DNA of 63,058 nt, from NCBI GenBank assembly GCA_020161245.1, contig JAIUOK010000026.1, positions 1 through 63,058 on the forward strand. Direction: 5' to 3'. A program made the position numbers and the translations under genes. The notes under the pieces were generated by a model. It was not told where the DNA came from and searched no databases. It saw only the letters and a list, made by a program, of their open reading frames with translations. The DNA is from Actinomycetota bacterium (GTDB taxonomy: Bacteria; Actinomycetota; Actinomycetes; S36-B12; CAIYMF01). Below are positions 1-8,461 of this stretch, in pieces (position 1 is the stretch's first letter; each line of letters opens with the position of its first letter).

Positions 1-502
1 TCTGCTCGAGGGCGTCGGGGTCGGTGACGTTCTCGGTCTCGTCGAGCAGCACCAGGCAGTGCACCAGCGAGATCTCCCCGGCGTCCAGGGCGTCCAGCCG
101 GGCCGGGGCGTCCTGGTGCAGGCGCCGCGCCCGCGCCACCTGCCCCCCGATGCTGTTCTTGTTGATCCGCAGCATCACCCCGATGTCGTGGCGGACCTGC
201 CGGTCCAGCTCGGAGTCGCCCGACCACTCCCGGCCCGCGACCGCCAGCAGCGTGCGCACCCGGAACGCATCGACCTTGCCCTGCGCCCGGTCCACCGCCT
301 TGAGCATCCGCAGCCGGTCGATATCGGCCGGCAGCCGCGACGGGTCGATCGCCGCCAGCTCCACCAGGTGCTCGAACGACGGCGCGCACGCCAGCATCGT
401 GCGCACCCGGTCGGCGTCGAAGTCCGCCACCAGCTCAGCGAAACGCGCCTCCACCACCGACGCCGGAACGCCCGGCGAGGCAGCGGGAGCGGTGGAGGAC
501 AT
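1..502 (-). CDS. DUF222 (13E12 repeat) HNH endonuclease-type protein, N-terminal part
   Basis: The gene enters from the left edge of the window, so only the first 167 codons are present. I chose ATG at 502; no clear Shine-Dalgarno precedes it. The translation begins MSSTAPAASPGVPASVV and continues with a helical region holding DRLRMLKAVDRAQGKVDAFR and later RINKNSIGGQVARARRLH, which is the typical pattern of DUF222, the N-terminal domain of the actinobacterial 13E12 family. Most full-length relatives end in an HNH nuclease domain of about 50 residues, which would lie outside the window. These proteins are common, multi-copy and often linked with mobile DNA, but their role is not established. 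Presence of the HNH domain here is inference. Confidence 0.85.
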   Translation of the reverse strand, partial: MSSTAPAASPGVPASVVEARFAELVADFDADRVRTMLACAPSFEHLVELAAIDPSRLPADIDRLRMLKAVDRAQGKVDAFRVRTLLAVAGREWSGDSELDRQVRHDIGVMLRINKNSIGGQVARARRLHQDAPARLDALDAGEISLVHCLVLLDETENVTDPDALEQ

Positions 503-731
503 GAGAGAAGAATAGAACACGCGTACGACAGTGGGCAAGACGCCACCCGTCACCCGAAACGGTGAAAACCGTTGGATCACAAGCAGTTACGGGCAGTTGG
601 CCCAGCGCCCACCAGCGTCCATGACGACGCGCAGGCCGTCGCCCGGACAGCCCGGGCATGTTGCGGGCCCTCCGCGCGTTGGCGTGATCAGTGCACCGAG
701 CACGGTGCTGCAGCGCAACTAAAGGACGGAC

Positions 732-1766
732 ATGACCGACGTCGTGGAGCTCGGGCTCGACACCTTCGGCGATGTGACGATCGAGGGCGACGGCTCCCCG
801 ACCCCGCAGCCCCAGGTGATCCGCAATGTCGTCGAGGAGGGCGCGCTCGCCGACTCGGTCGGCGTCGACTTCTTCGGCGTCGGGGAGCACCACCGACCCG
901 ACTTCGCGGTCTCCGCGCCCGACGTCGTCCTCACCGCGATCGCAGCGCGGACCGAGCGCATCCGCCTCGGCTCTGCGGTGACCGTCCTGTCGAGCGACGA
1001 CCCCATCCGGGTGTTCCAGCGCTTCGCGACCCTCGACGCGGTCTCCAACGGGCGGGCCGAGGTCATCCTCGGCCGCGGCTCGTTCATCGAGTCGTTCCCG
1101 CTGTTCGGATACGACCTCGGGCAGTACGAGCAGCTGTTCACCGAGAAGCTCGATCTGTTCGCCCACCTGCTCGCCGAGGAGCCGGTGACGTGGGAGGGCT
1201 CGTTCCGCACCGCCTTGAGCCAGCAGCGCGTCTACCCGACGACGGAGAACGGCCTGCGCGCATGGATCGGCGTTGGCGGCAGCCCCGAGTCGGTGATCCG
1301 CGCGGCGCGGTACGGCTTCCCCCTCGTGCTGGCCATCATCGGCGGGCCAGCGGAGCGCTTCATCCCCTTCGCCGACCTCTACCGCCGAGCCCTCGACGAG
1401 CTCGGCCGGCCGCAGCTGCCGATCGCGGTGCACTCCCCCGGCCACATCGCCGACACCGACGACGAGGCCAAGCAGCAGAGCTGGCCCGCGTACAAGGCCA
1501 TGCACGACAGGATCGGCGCGGAGCGCGGCTGGGGCCCGATGACGCGCGACCAGTACGAGGTGCAGGTCGGCCCGCACGGCGCCCTCTACGTCGGCTCGCC
1601 CGAGACCGTGGCGACCAAGATCGCCACCACCGTGCGCCAGCTCGGCCTCGACCGGTTCGACCTCAAGTACTCCGGCGGCCCGCTGCCGCACCGCTACGCC
1701 ATGCGCTGCATCGAGCTGTACGGCACGCGTGTGATCCCGCTCGTACGGGACATGCTGTCGTCATGA
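732..1766 (+). CDS. LLM-class flavin (FMN/F420)-dependent oxidoreductase
   Basis: 344 aa, a usual length for bacterial luciferase-like monooxygenases. An AAAGGACGG Shine-Dalgarno stands just before ATG 732. Family signatures visible are VDFFGVGEHHRPDF near residue 43, the strand TERIRLGSAVTVLSSDDPIRV around 76-96, and GRAEVILGRGSF near 108-119, all typical of the TIM-barrel luciferase family. Near the C-terminus YVGSPETVATKI is the usual end-of-barrel motif. Such proteins oxidise organic substrates with reduced FMN, or transfer hydride with F420; the substrate cannot be read from sequence. It overlaps the next small gene by 4 bp (ATGA) and so is probably cotranscribed with it. Cytoplasmic, no signal peptide. 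Confidence 0.9.
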   Translation: MTDVVELGLDTFGDVTIEGDGSPTPQPQVIRNVVEEGALADSVGVDFFGVGEHHRPDFAVSAPDVVLTAIAARTERIRLGSAVTVLSSDDPIRVFQRFATLDAVSNGRAEVILGRGSFIESFPLFGYDLGQYEQLFTEKLDLFAHLLAEEPVTWEGSFRTALSQQRVYPTTENGLRAWIGVGGSPESVIRAARYGFPLVLAIIGGPAERFIPFADLYRRALDELGRPQLPIAVHSPGHIADTDDEAKQQSWPAYKAMHDRIGAERGWGPMTRDQYEVQVGPHGALYVGSPETVATKIATTVRQLGLDRFDLKYSGGPLPHRYAMRCIELYGTRVIPLVRDMLSS

Positions 1767-1948
1767 CCGAGCCCTCACCCGCGCTGCAGAAGCTGCTGCG
1801 CTGGGAGGGCGCCGGCGGCGCCTGGGAGCTCGAGGACGACGACGGCAGGTACCTCGTGATCGCCCTGCTGCGCTGCGACGGCGGCGAGCGGATGGACTCG
1901 GTGGTGTCCGACGACCGCGATCTGCGCGACTACCTCGGGCGCGGCTGA
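1763..1948 (+). CDS. small hypothetical protein coupled to the LLM oxidoreductase
   Basis: 61 aa, MTEPSPALQKLLRWEGAG to RDYLGRG. Its ATG at 1763 overlaps the stop of the preceding oxidoreductase gene (ATGA), the classical arrangement for translational coupling, and this is the main reason to believe it. It is acidic (ELEDDDGRYL, SDDRDLRD), with no membrane segment or cysteine motif. I do not recognise a family. The last 19 bp overlap the 3' end of the convergent GGDEF-EAL gene. It may be a small partner of the oxidoreductase; that is inference only. Confidence 0.5.
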   Translation: MTEPSPALQKLLRWEGAGGAWELEDDDGRYLVIALLRCDGGERMDSVVSDDRDLRDYLGRG

Positions 1949-4164
1949 CGCAGGTCCTCCGACGCCGGATGCGACGCCTCCCAGTCGCGCACCCAGGCCT
2001 CGAGCACGGCGCGCGGCATCGGCGGGGCGACGTGGTACCCCTGCACGACGTCGACACCTTCGGCGACGAGATCGGCTGCGACCGAGGCGGTCTCGACGCC
2101 CTCGGCCACCACTCGCAGGCCGAGCGCGTGGGCCATCTGCACCGTCGACGACACGATGAGCCGGGCACGCCGGTCGTCGTGCTCCATCGCGGCGACGAAC
2201 GTGCGGTCGACCTTCAGCTCCGCGACGTCGAGGTCGCGCAGATAGGCCAGCGACGAGAACCCGGTCCCGTAGTCGTCGACCGACACCTCGACGCCGTGGC
2301 TGTCGAGCTCGGCGACCGCCTCGCGCGCACGCGCAGGATCGGCCAGGAACGACTCCTCGGTGACCTCCACGACCAGCGGCAGGCCGGGCGACTCCTGCAT
2401 CAGGTCGAGAACGGCGGGCACGACGGTGCCGCCCAGCAGCTCGGGCGGTGCGATGTTCACCGCCACATGCCAGTCGCGGCCCTCGGCCGTCCAGCCGCGG
2501 GCGTCGTGCACGGCCTGGCGCAGCACGGCGTCGGTGAGGGCGGGCATCAGTCCGGCGCGCCGAGCCGTGGGCAGGAACGCGCCCGGGGGCTGCACGCCGT
2601 GGTCGGGGTCGTCCCAGCGCGCCAGCGCCTCGACACCGACGATCTCCCACGTGGCGGCGTCGACCTGCGGCTGGTACCAGGCCACGATCTGCCCGCCCGC
2701 GATCGCCCGGCGGAGGGCCTCGGCCTGGCGCAGGTGGTCGCGCGAGCGCTCGTCGTCGCCCGGGTCGTAGAGCAGCGCCGTCCGGCCCGACTGCTTGGCC
2801 CGGTAGAGGGCCACGTGGGCGCGCCGCAGCAGCTCGTCGCCGGGCTCGCCGGGACGGCGTGCGGCGGCGCCCGTCGCTGCGTGGAGCACCACCTCCAGCC
2901 CGTCGACACGGACCGGCTCGGCGAGCAGCAGGTGCATGCCCTCGCTGCTCGCCTCGAGTGCCCCGTCGTCGGCCGGCCGGAAGGCCACGACAAAGGCATC
3001 GCCGCCCACGCGCGCCACGACGTCGCCCGCCGACAGCCGGTCGCGCAGACGGTCGGCGACCGTGCGCAGCACGAGATCGCCGTGCCGGTGCCCGAAGGAG
3101 TCGTTGATGTCCTGGAAGGCCTCGAGGTCGAGGAGCACGATGCCGCGCAGCTCCGCATCGCCGTCGAGCGCTGCGATCAGGCCGCGACGGTTCGGCAGGC
3201 CGGTCAGGTCGTCCCGGAGGCTGTCGCGGTAGGCCGCCATGAGCGACCGCGTCTCGCGCAGCGACATCAGCAGGCGCGCGCAGGCCGCCGCCACCGCGAT
3301 GAGCGCCGGCAGCTCCACCGACCAGTGGTGGACCGCCGCCCACGGTGAGGCCAGCACAAGGACCGCCACCGCAGCCGACACCACCAGCAGCGACGCCGGC
3401 GTCTCGCTCGAGCCGTCGACACGCACCTCGCCCCGCGGCATGCCGGCGCTGACCGCCATGAGCGACAGCCCAGCCGCCCATCCGATGCTCATCACGGCGG
3501 TCGACGCGTAGCTGCCCCTGGCGAGGTCGGCCGAGAAGGCCGAATCGGCGGCGGCGAAGCAGAGCAGGCCCAGCAGAAGGAGCAGCCCCCGCACGCCGAA
3601 GGGCCGGTTCCGCAGCCCCATCTGCGCCACGACGATGGTGGCGAGCACGACGTCGCAGGCCGGGTAGAGCAGGGCGAGCAGCTCCGACGTCGACGCCTGC
3701 TCACCGCCGAGCGCGGCGAGGAGGGCGAACGATGTGCCGCTGGCGGTCGCGCTCGCCAGCAGCACGGCCTCCAGCCACACCGCGGCACTGCGCGACCCGG
3801 TTCGACGGACGTCGAGGAGCACGAACGCGGCCAGGCACAGGTAGAAGCCGAGGAAGAGCAGCTCTACCTGCGAGAGCGTCTGGGGCTCGCGCGTCTGCAC
3901 GAAGGCCGAGGCGGAGGCGAACAGCACGATCCCGGCCGTCAGCACGACCAGCGAGGCCCGCTGGCCGGGGCGCAGCGCGGCGAGCGTGACCAGCCGCACG
4001 AGGATCGCGACGAACAGCAGCGCGATCACGGCCTCGACGAGCACGGGCTCCTTCGGGTCGCGGACGGCGTTGACGATGCCGACGACGGCCACCAGCGCGA
4101 ACGCCGACACGACGCCGATCCCGGTGGCCATGCCGGCCCGGGGCGCCCGGACGATGCCGTTCAC
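1930..4164 (-). CDS. membrane GGDEF-EAL protein, probable c-di-GMP phosphodiesterase
   Basis: 744 aa from GTG 4164, which overlaps the stop of the upstream PAS-GGDEF gene (GTGA). Roughly the first 300 residues form several hydrophobic helices (about eight), a membrane sensor region. A GGDEF domain follows (DDLTGLPNRRG, LDLEAFQDINDSFGHRHGD), but its signature is GGDAF rather than GGDEF, so cyclase activity is doubtful. The C-terminal EAL domain looks intact: VGVEALARW, VNIAPPELLG, VEVTEESF, DDYGTGFSS, LKVDRTFV and AEGVET carry the expected metal and catalytic residues. I infer that it hydrolyses c-di-GMP, with the degenerate GGDEF perhaps regulatory. Being coupled to a predicted cyclase, the pair could set the c-di-GMP level in response to signals. 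Confidence 0.9.
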   Translation of the reverse strand: MNGIVRAPRAGMATGIGVVSAFALVAVVGIVNAVRDPKEPVLVEAVIALLFVAILVRLVTLAALRPGQRASLVVLTAGIVLFASASAFVQTREPQTLSQVELLFLGFYLCLAAFVLLDVRRTGSRSAAVWLEAVLLASATASGTSFALLAALGGEQASTSELLALLYPACDVVLATIVVAQMGLRNRPFGVRGLLLLLGLLCFAAADSAFSADLARGSYASTAVMSIGWAAGLSLMAVSAGMPRGEVRVDGSSETPASLLVVSAAVAVLVLASPWAAVHHWSVELPALIAVAAACARLLMSLRETRSLMAAYRDSLRDDLTGLPNRRGLIAALDGDAELRGIVLLDLEAFQDINDSFGHRHGDLVLRTVADRLRDRLSAGDVVARVGGDAFVVAFRPADDGALEASSEGMHLLLAEPVRVDGLEVVLHAATGAAARRPGEPGDELLRRAHVALYRAKQSGRTALLYDPGDDERSRDHLRQAEALRRAIAGGQIVAWYQPQVDAATWEIVGVEALARWDDPDHGVQPPGAFLPTARRAGLMPALTDAVLRQAVHDARGWTAEGRDWHVAVNIAPPELLGGTVVPAVLDLMQESPGLPLVVEVTEESFLADPARAREAVAELDSHGVEVSVDDYGTGFSSLAYLRDLDVAELKVDRTFVAAMEHDDRRARLIVSSTVQMAHALGLRVVAEGVETASVAADLVAEGVDVVQGYHVAPPMPRAVLEAWVRDWEASHPASEDLRQPRPR

Positions 4165-5441
4165 GGCGCCTCCTCCGCCACCGCCGCAGCATCGCCGCCG
4201 GCCTCCTTCGCGCGGTACATCGCACGGTCGGAGCGGGCCAGCAGCGAGTCCACGGTCTCCCCCGCGGTGGCGAGGGCGACGCCCACGGAGACGGTGCTCG
4301 CCACGTGGCCGTCGTCGAGCGCCAGCGGCTCGCGGGCGCGCAGCCGCAGCTTCTCGGCCACACCCGCGGCGTCGGCGGCGTCGCGCACCCGTCGCAGGAC
4401 CACCAGCAGCTCGTCTCCGCCGATGCGGCCCACGAGGTCGTCGCCGCGCAGGCACGCGAGGATCCGCGCGGCTGTCTCCCGCAGCAGGGCGTCGCCCGCC
4501 GCGTGGCCGCGGGTGTCGTTGACGTGCTTGAACGTGTCGAGGTCGAGGTAGGCCACGGCCAGGGCGCCGCCGTCAGAGGGTTCGCGGAGCAGGGCGGCGA
4601 GCCGTCCGAGCACCTCCCCGCGGTTGAGCAAGCCGGTCAGGTGGTCGTGCGTGGCCCGGAAGTCGAGCTCCTGCTCCATCCGCACCTGGTCGTCGATGTC
4701 GCGCAGGTGCACGACCCGGCGGGGCACGCCCTCGTCGTCGACGAAGGGCCGGCCGCCCGCCTCGACCCACCGGTAGGACCCGTCGGGCTGGCACCACCGG
4801 TAGCGCAGCCGCACCGGTGCGCCGGTCTCGGCGCTGCGGCCGACCTGCTCGGCCACGTGCGCCATGTCGTCGGGGTGGATGAAGTCCGACGCCCGGAGAC
4901 CGAGCAGCTGCTCGGCGTCCCAGCCGAGCACCTCGCGCGCGGCCGGCGACACCCACACGAGGTCCGTGTCGGTGTTGGACAGCAGCACCGCGTCGGTCGA
5001 GGAGTCGGCCAGCAGCCGGTAGCGGCGCTCGGACTCGCGCAGAAGCTCGAGGGCGCGGTGCTCGGCGGTGACGTCGCGGGCAGCGCCGACCCAGGCGGTC
5101 ACCTCGTGCTCGCTTCCGCGCACGGCGCGCACCGTCACGTCCATCCATCGGACGGCGCCGTCGGCCGCCAGGAACCGGGCGCGGTAATGGTGGATGCCGT
5201 CGTCGGTCCAGGACGCGACCAGGCCGCCGACCCGGTCACGGTCGTCCGGGTGGACGAGCTCGGCGGTCGAGCGCCCGAGCAGCTCGTCCGGATCGAAGCC
5301 GAGCACTTCGGTGACCGATGGCGAGATCCAGGCCACGCGCGCGTCGGGCGTCCCGTGGAAGACGATGTCGCTGGCGTGGTGCGACACGAAGCGGCCGTCG
5401 TCGGGGATGACGACGACGTCCTGCCTCTCAGCCTCGATCAC
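4161..5441 (-). CDS. PAS-PAS-GGDEF protein, probable diguanylate cyclase
   Basis: 426 aa from GTG 5441, chosen because GAGGGG lies 8 nt upstream; ATG 5474, eleven codons earlier, is in frame but has a poor ribosome site. Two PAS domains occupy about 15-250: the first with VAWISPSVTEVLGFDPDELLG and VHPDDRDRV, the second with LVWVSPAAREVLGWDAEQLLG and IHPDDMAHV. A GGDEF domain follows with DHLTGLLNRGEVLGRL, YLDLDTFKHVNDTRGHAAGD and the signature GGDEL, a conservative variant of GGDEF. No membrane segment, so it is cytoplasmic and senses an internal signal. The EAL gene downstream begins inside this gene's stop codon. Cyclase activity is family-based inference. Confidence 0.88.
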   Translation of the reverse strand: MIEAERQDVVVIPDDGRFVSHHASDIVFHGTPDARVAWISPSVTEVLGFDPDELLGRSTAELVHPDDRDRVGGLVASWTDDGIHHYRARFLAADGAVRWMDVTVRAVRGSEHEVTAWVGAARDVTAEHRALELLRESERRYRLLADSSTDAVLLSNTDTDLVWVSPAAREVLGWDAEQLLGLRASDFIHPDDMAHVAEQVGRSAETGAPVRLRYRWCQPDGSYRWVEAGGRPFVDDEGVPRRVVHLRDIDDQVRMEQELDFRATHDHLTGLLNRGEVLGRLAALLREPSDGGALAVAYLDLDTFKHVNDTRGHAAGDALLRETAARILACLRGDDLVGRIGGDELLVVLRRVRDAADAAGVAEKLRLRAREPLALDDGHVASTVSVGVALATAGETVDSLLARSDRAMYRAKEAGGDAAAVAEEAP

Positions 5442-5585
5442 CGTCGCCGCCCCTCGAAGGAACCCGGAGGGCATCCCCCGGACGTCCCTCGCGGCCAGGC
5501 TAGGACGCGCGGCGGCGGTGACTCCTGCTGAGCCGGGGACGGGGGACGTCGTGACCAGTCGTGCTCCAGCCGGCCCAGCAGCCGG

Positions 5586-7697
5586 TCAGGCGTCGATGCG
5601 CTCGCGGTCGAGGCTCTGGGCACCCTCGACGATGAACTCCTTGCGGGGTGCGACGTCGGTGCCCATGAGGAGGTCGAACACCTCGAGCGCGGCGTCGGTC
5701 TCCGACACGGTGATCCGGCGCAGCGTCCGGGACGCCGGGTCCATCGTCGTCTCGCGCAGCTGGATGGCGTCCATCTCGCCGAGGCCCTTGTATCGCTGCG
5801 GGGTCTTGAAGCTGCGGCCCTTGGCCTGCAGGTCGGCGAGCAGCGCGCGGTACTCGTCCTCGCTGTAGGTGTAGACGACCTCGTTCTTCTTGCCGCCCGG
5901 GTTGACGATCTCGAAGCGGTGCAGCGGGGGCACGGCGGCGTAGACCCGGCCGGCCTCGAGCAGCGGGCGCATGTAGCGGTGCACCAGCGTGAGCAACAGG
6001 CAGCGGATGTGGGCCCCGTCGACGTCAGCATCCGACATGAGGATGACCTTGCCGTAGCGGGCCTGGTCGAGCTCGAAGGTGCGGCCAGAGCCTGCCCCGA
6101 TCACCTGGATGATCGCCGCGCACTCGGTGTTCTTGAGCATGTCGGCCACGGAGGCCTTCTGCGTGTTGAGGATCTTGCCGCGGATCGGCAGCAGCGCCTG
6201 GAACTCGGCGTTGCGCGCGAGCTTGGCGGTGCCGAGCGCGCTGTCGCCCTCGACGATGAACAGCTCGCTGCGCTCGACGTCGTCGCTGCGGCAGTCGGCC
6301 AGCTTCGCCGGCAGGGCCGAGGACTCCAGGGCGTTCTTGCGGCGCTGGACATCGCGGTGGGTGCGGGCCGCGATCCGCGCACGGGAGGCGCCCGCGATCT
6401 TCTCGAGCAGGGCCTTGGTCGCCTGCTTGTCGCCGCGCGGCGGGCTGGTGAACCAGGCGCCGAGCTCCTTGGACACCACGTTGGCCACGATGCGCGACGC
6501 CGCGGGGGTTCCCAGCACCTCCTTGGTCTGGCCCTCGAACTGCGGCTCGGCGAGGCGGACGGTGACGATGGCCGTGAGGCCCTCGGCGATGTCCTCCTTG
6601 GTGACGTTGTCCTCCGACGCCTTGAGCACCTTCTGGGCGCGCAGCTGGTCGTTGACGGTCTTGGTGAGGGCACGGTCGAAGCCGCTCACGTGGGTGCCGC
6701 CCTTGGGCGTGGCGATGATGTTGACGAAGGACCGGACGTCGGTGTCGTAGCCGTTGCCCCAGCGCAGGGCGACGTCGACGCCGAGCTCGCGCTCGACCTC
6801 CTGGGTCGACATGTGGCCCTTGCCGTCGAGGACGGGCACGGTCTCCTTGAAGTGGCCGCTGCCCTTGAGCCGCAGCACGCCCGTGACCGCCTCGTCCTTG
6901 CTCAGGAACTCGACGAACTCGGTGATGCCGCCCTTGAACAGGTAGGTCTCCTCGGAGACCTCAGTGCCGCCGATGCCGCGCTCGTCGCGGATCACGATCG
7001 ACAGGCCGGGCACCAGGAACGCGGTCTGGCGTGCGCGGGCCCGCAGCGCGTCGACGTCGAACTCGGCGTCCTTGATGAAGATCTGCCGGTCGGCCCAGTA
7101 GCGCACGCGGGTGCCGGTGACGCCCTTCTTGGCGCGGCCCGAGACGACCAGGCCGGACTTCTTGGCGAACTCGGCGTCCGGGCCGTCGCCGTCGAACAGG
7201 CCCGGCACGCCGCGGCGGAACGACATCGTGTGGATCTTGCCGTCGCGGTCGACCTCGACGTCGAGGCGCTCGGAGAGCGCGTTGACCACGGACGCGCCGA
7301 CGCCGTGCAGTCCGCCCGACGCTGTGTAGGAGCCGCCGCCGAACTTGCCGCCGGCGTGCAGCTTGGTCATGACAACTTCGACGCCGGTCAGCTTCGTCTT
7401 GGGCTCGACATCGACGGGGATGCCGCGGCCGTCGTCGCGGACCTCGACCGAGCCGTCCGCGTGCAGGACGACGTCGATGCGGTGGCAGAAGCCCGCCAGC
7501 GCCTCGTCGACGGCGTTGTCGATGATCTCCCAGAGGCAGTGCATGAGCCCGCGGCCGTCGGTCGACCCGATGTACATGCCCGGCCGCTTGCGGACCGCGT
7601 CGAGCCCCTCGAGCACCGACAGGTGCTTGGCCGAGTACCCCGAGCCCGAGGAGCCGCGGCTGGAGCTGCGGCGGGCGGTGACGGGCTCGGCGGTCAT
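5586..7697 (-). CDS. parE: DNA topoisomerase IV / gyrase-type subunit B (ATPase subunit)
   Basis: 703 aa from ATG 7697, preceded by AAGGAGA at a good distance; upstream in-frame ATG 7754 lacks one. GHKL ATPase motifs are present: EIIDNAVDEAL, DDGRGIPV and GGLHGVGASVVNALS. The TOPRIM domain has IVEGDSALG and DADVDGAHIRCLLLT. It ends in QRYKGLGEMDA and the short C-terminal region of type IIA B subunits. The length is shorter than E. coli GyrB, matching ParE-like B subunits. In actinobacteria a second B-type subunit of this form is often annotated topoisomerase IV subunit B. No A subunit is in the window. The symbol is by similarity and could equally be given as a gyrB paralogue. Confidence 0.93.
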   Translation of the reverse strand: MTAEPVTARRSSSRGSSGSGYSAKHLSVLEGLDAVRKRPGMYIGSTDGRGLMHCLWEIIDNAVDEALAGFCHRIDVVLHADGSVEVRDDGRGIPVDVEPKTKLTGVEVVMTKLHAGGKFGGGSYTASGGLHGVGASVVNALSERLDVEVDRDGKIHTMSFRRGVPGLFDGDGPDAEFAKKSGLVVSGRAKKGVTGTRVRYWADRQIFIKDAEFDVDALRARARQTAFLVPGLSIVIRDERGIGGTEVSEETYLFKGGITEFVEFLSKDEAVTGVLRLKGSGHFKETVPVLDGKGHMSTQEVERELGVDVALRWGNGYDTDVRSFVNIIATPKGGTHVSGFDRALTKTVNDQLRAQKVLKASEDNVTKEDIAEGLTAIVTVRLAEPQFEGQTKEVLGTPAASRIVANVVSKELGAWFTSPPRGDKQATKALLEKIAGASRARIAARTHRDVQRRKNALESSALPAKLADCRSDDVERSELFIVEGDSALGTAKLARNAEFQALLPIRGKILNTQKASVADMLKNTECAAIIQVIGAGSGRTFELDQARYGKVILMSDADVDGAHIRCLLLTLVHRYMRPLLEAGRVYAAVPPLHRFEIVNPGGKKNEVVYTYSEDEYRALLADLQAKGRSFKTPQRYKGLGEMDAIQLRETTMDPASRTLRRITVSETDAALEVFDLLMGTDVAPRKEFIVEGAQSLDRERIDA

Positions 7698-7965
7698 GGT
7701 GCGGGGTCTCCTTCGGGCACGGATGCGGGCAAGTCGCTCCGCGGCGGGCCGCACGCGGCCGGCCGGGGGTACGCGCCAATGTAGTCGGCGGCCCCGACCG
7801 GGCCGGGCGGGCGCGCCGGGAGGGCGCCCGCCGGCCGGATCGCCTCAGCCCGGCGGCGCCGCTGCCGACTGGAGGTGTGCCGGAGGAGTTCCTCGGGCAG
7901 GGTGGTACCAGCCCCGGGACGTCGGCGGCGGGCACGGTCCGGCCGGCCCGATCGATGACGCCGGT

Positions 7966-7983
7966 GTTACGGCTGTTACGGCA
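7966..7983. repeat. tandem 9-bp repeat GTTACGGCT/GTTACGGCA in the parE-DUF7455 divergent region
   Basis: Two adjacent copies of GTTACGGCW lie in the 463-bp gap between the divergent topoisomerase and DUF7455 genes. Immediately to the right is TGTCAA (7985-7990), which on the minus strand reads TTGACA and could be a -35 element for the topoisomerase gene, although the fit of a -10 is poor. The repeat could be a regulator binding site. The rest of the gap shows no convincing gene. Confidence 0.3.
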
Positions 7984-8160
7984 CTGTCAAGACTTGGTGC
8001 CGGGAGCGACACGCCGGGCCGTTGTTGTTGTCGATGACGGGTGACAACGGTCACGATCGGGTTCAGCCGCAGGCGAACGCGGGACTTCCCCGGCGGTGCG
8101 TGTCGTTGGACCGTGCGAGACTTGAGACGCCGACAAGGCACCGACCGGAGGTTGACGAGG

Positions 8161-8388
8161 ATGACCCCCACACTGACCCCCACCGCGCCCCTCACAGCGC
8201 TCGACCGCTGTGACCGCTGCGGCGCGCAGGCGTACGTGCGCGTCACCCTGACCGCCGGCGGCGAGCTGCTCTTCTGCGGCCACCACTTCCGCGAGCACGA
8301 GGCCCGGCTGCGCCCGCTGGCCAGCGACGTCCTCGACGAGACCGGCAAGCTCACCGACCCGGCCCCGCTCGCCGAGCACGAGGCCTGA
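8161..8388 (+). CDS. DUF7455 small zinc-binding protein
   Basis: 75 aa from ATG 8161, preceded by a GGAGG about 10 nt upstream; a longer in-frame reading from 8041 has no ribosome site and a basic, noncoding look. The core is DRCDRCGAQAYVRVTL followed by LLFCGHHFREHEARL: a CxxC pair and a CxxH pair that could bind one zinc. DUF7455 proteins of this size are widespread in actinobacteria and often lie close to topoisomerase B genes, as here. Their function is not known. The gene ends before a strong bidirectional terminator. Confidence 0.85.
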   Translation: MTPTLTPTAPLTALDRCDRCGAQAYVRVTLTAGGELLFCGHHFREHEARLRPLASDVLDETGKLTDPAPLAEHEA

Positions 8389-8405
8389 CCGGCCGTCTTC
8401 TCCGT

Positions 8406-8443
8406 CGACGAGGCCCCGCACCGCATGGTGCGGGGCCTCGTCG
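8406..8443. terminator. bidirectional hairpin terminator
   Basis: A perfect 17-bp stem (8406-8422 with 8427-8443) and a 4-nt loop, GCAT. It lies between the convergent DUF7455 gene and aldo/keto reductase gene, the position expected for a shared terminator. No long T run follows, as usual in GC-rich actinobacteria. Confidence 0.9.
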
Positions 8444-8461
8444 CATCCCTGGGGCGGGCGG

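Noticed and set aside
435..1691. 418-codon minus-strand reading frame opposite the LLM oxidoreductase
   Set aside because: Arg/Ala/Gly-rich translation with no motif; it is the antisense of a well-supported gene, a common result of high GC content. The same holds for most long overlapping frames in the window.
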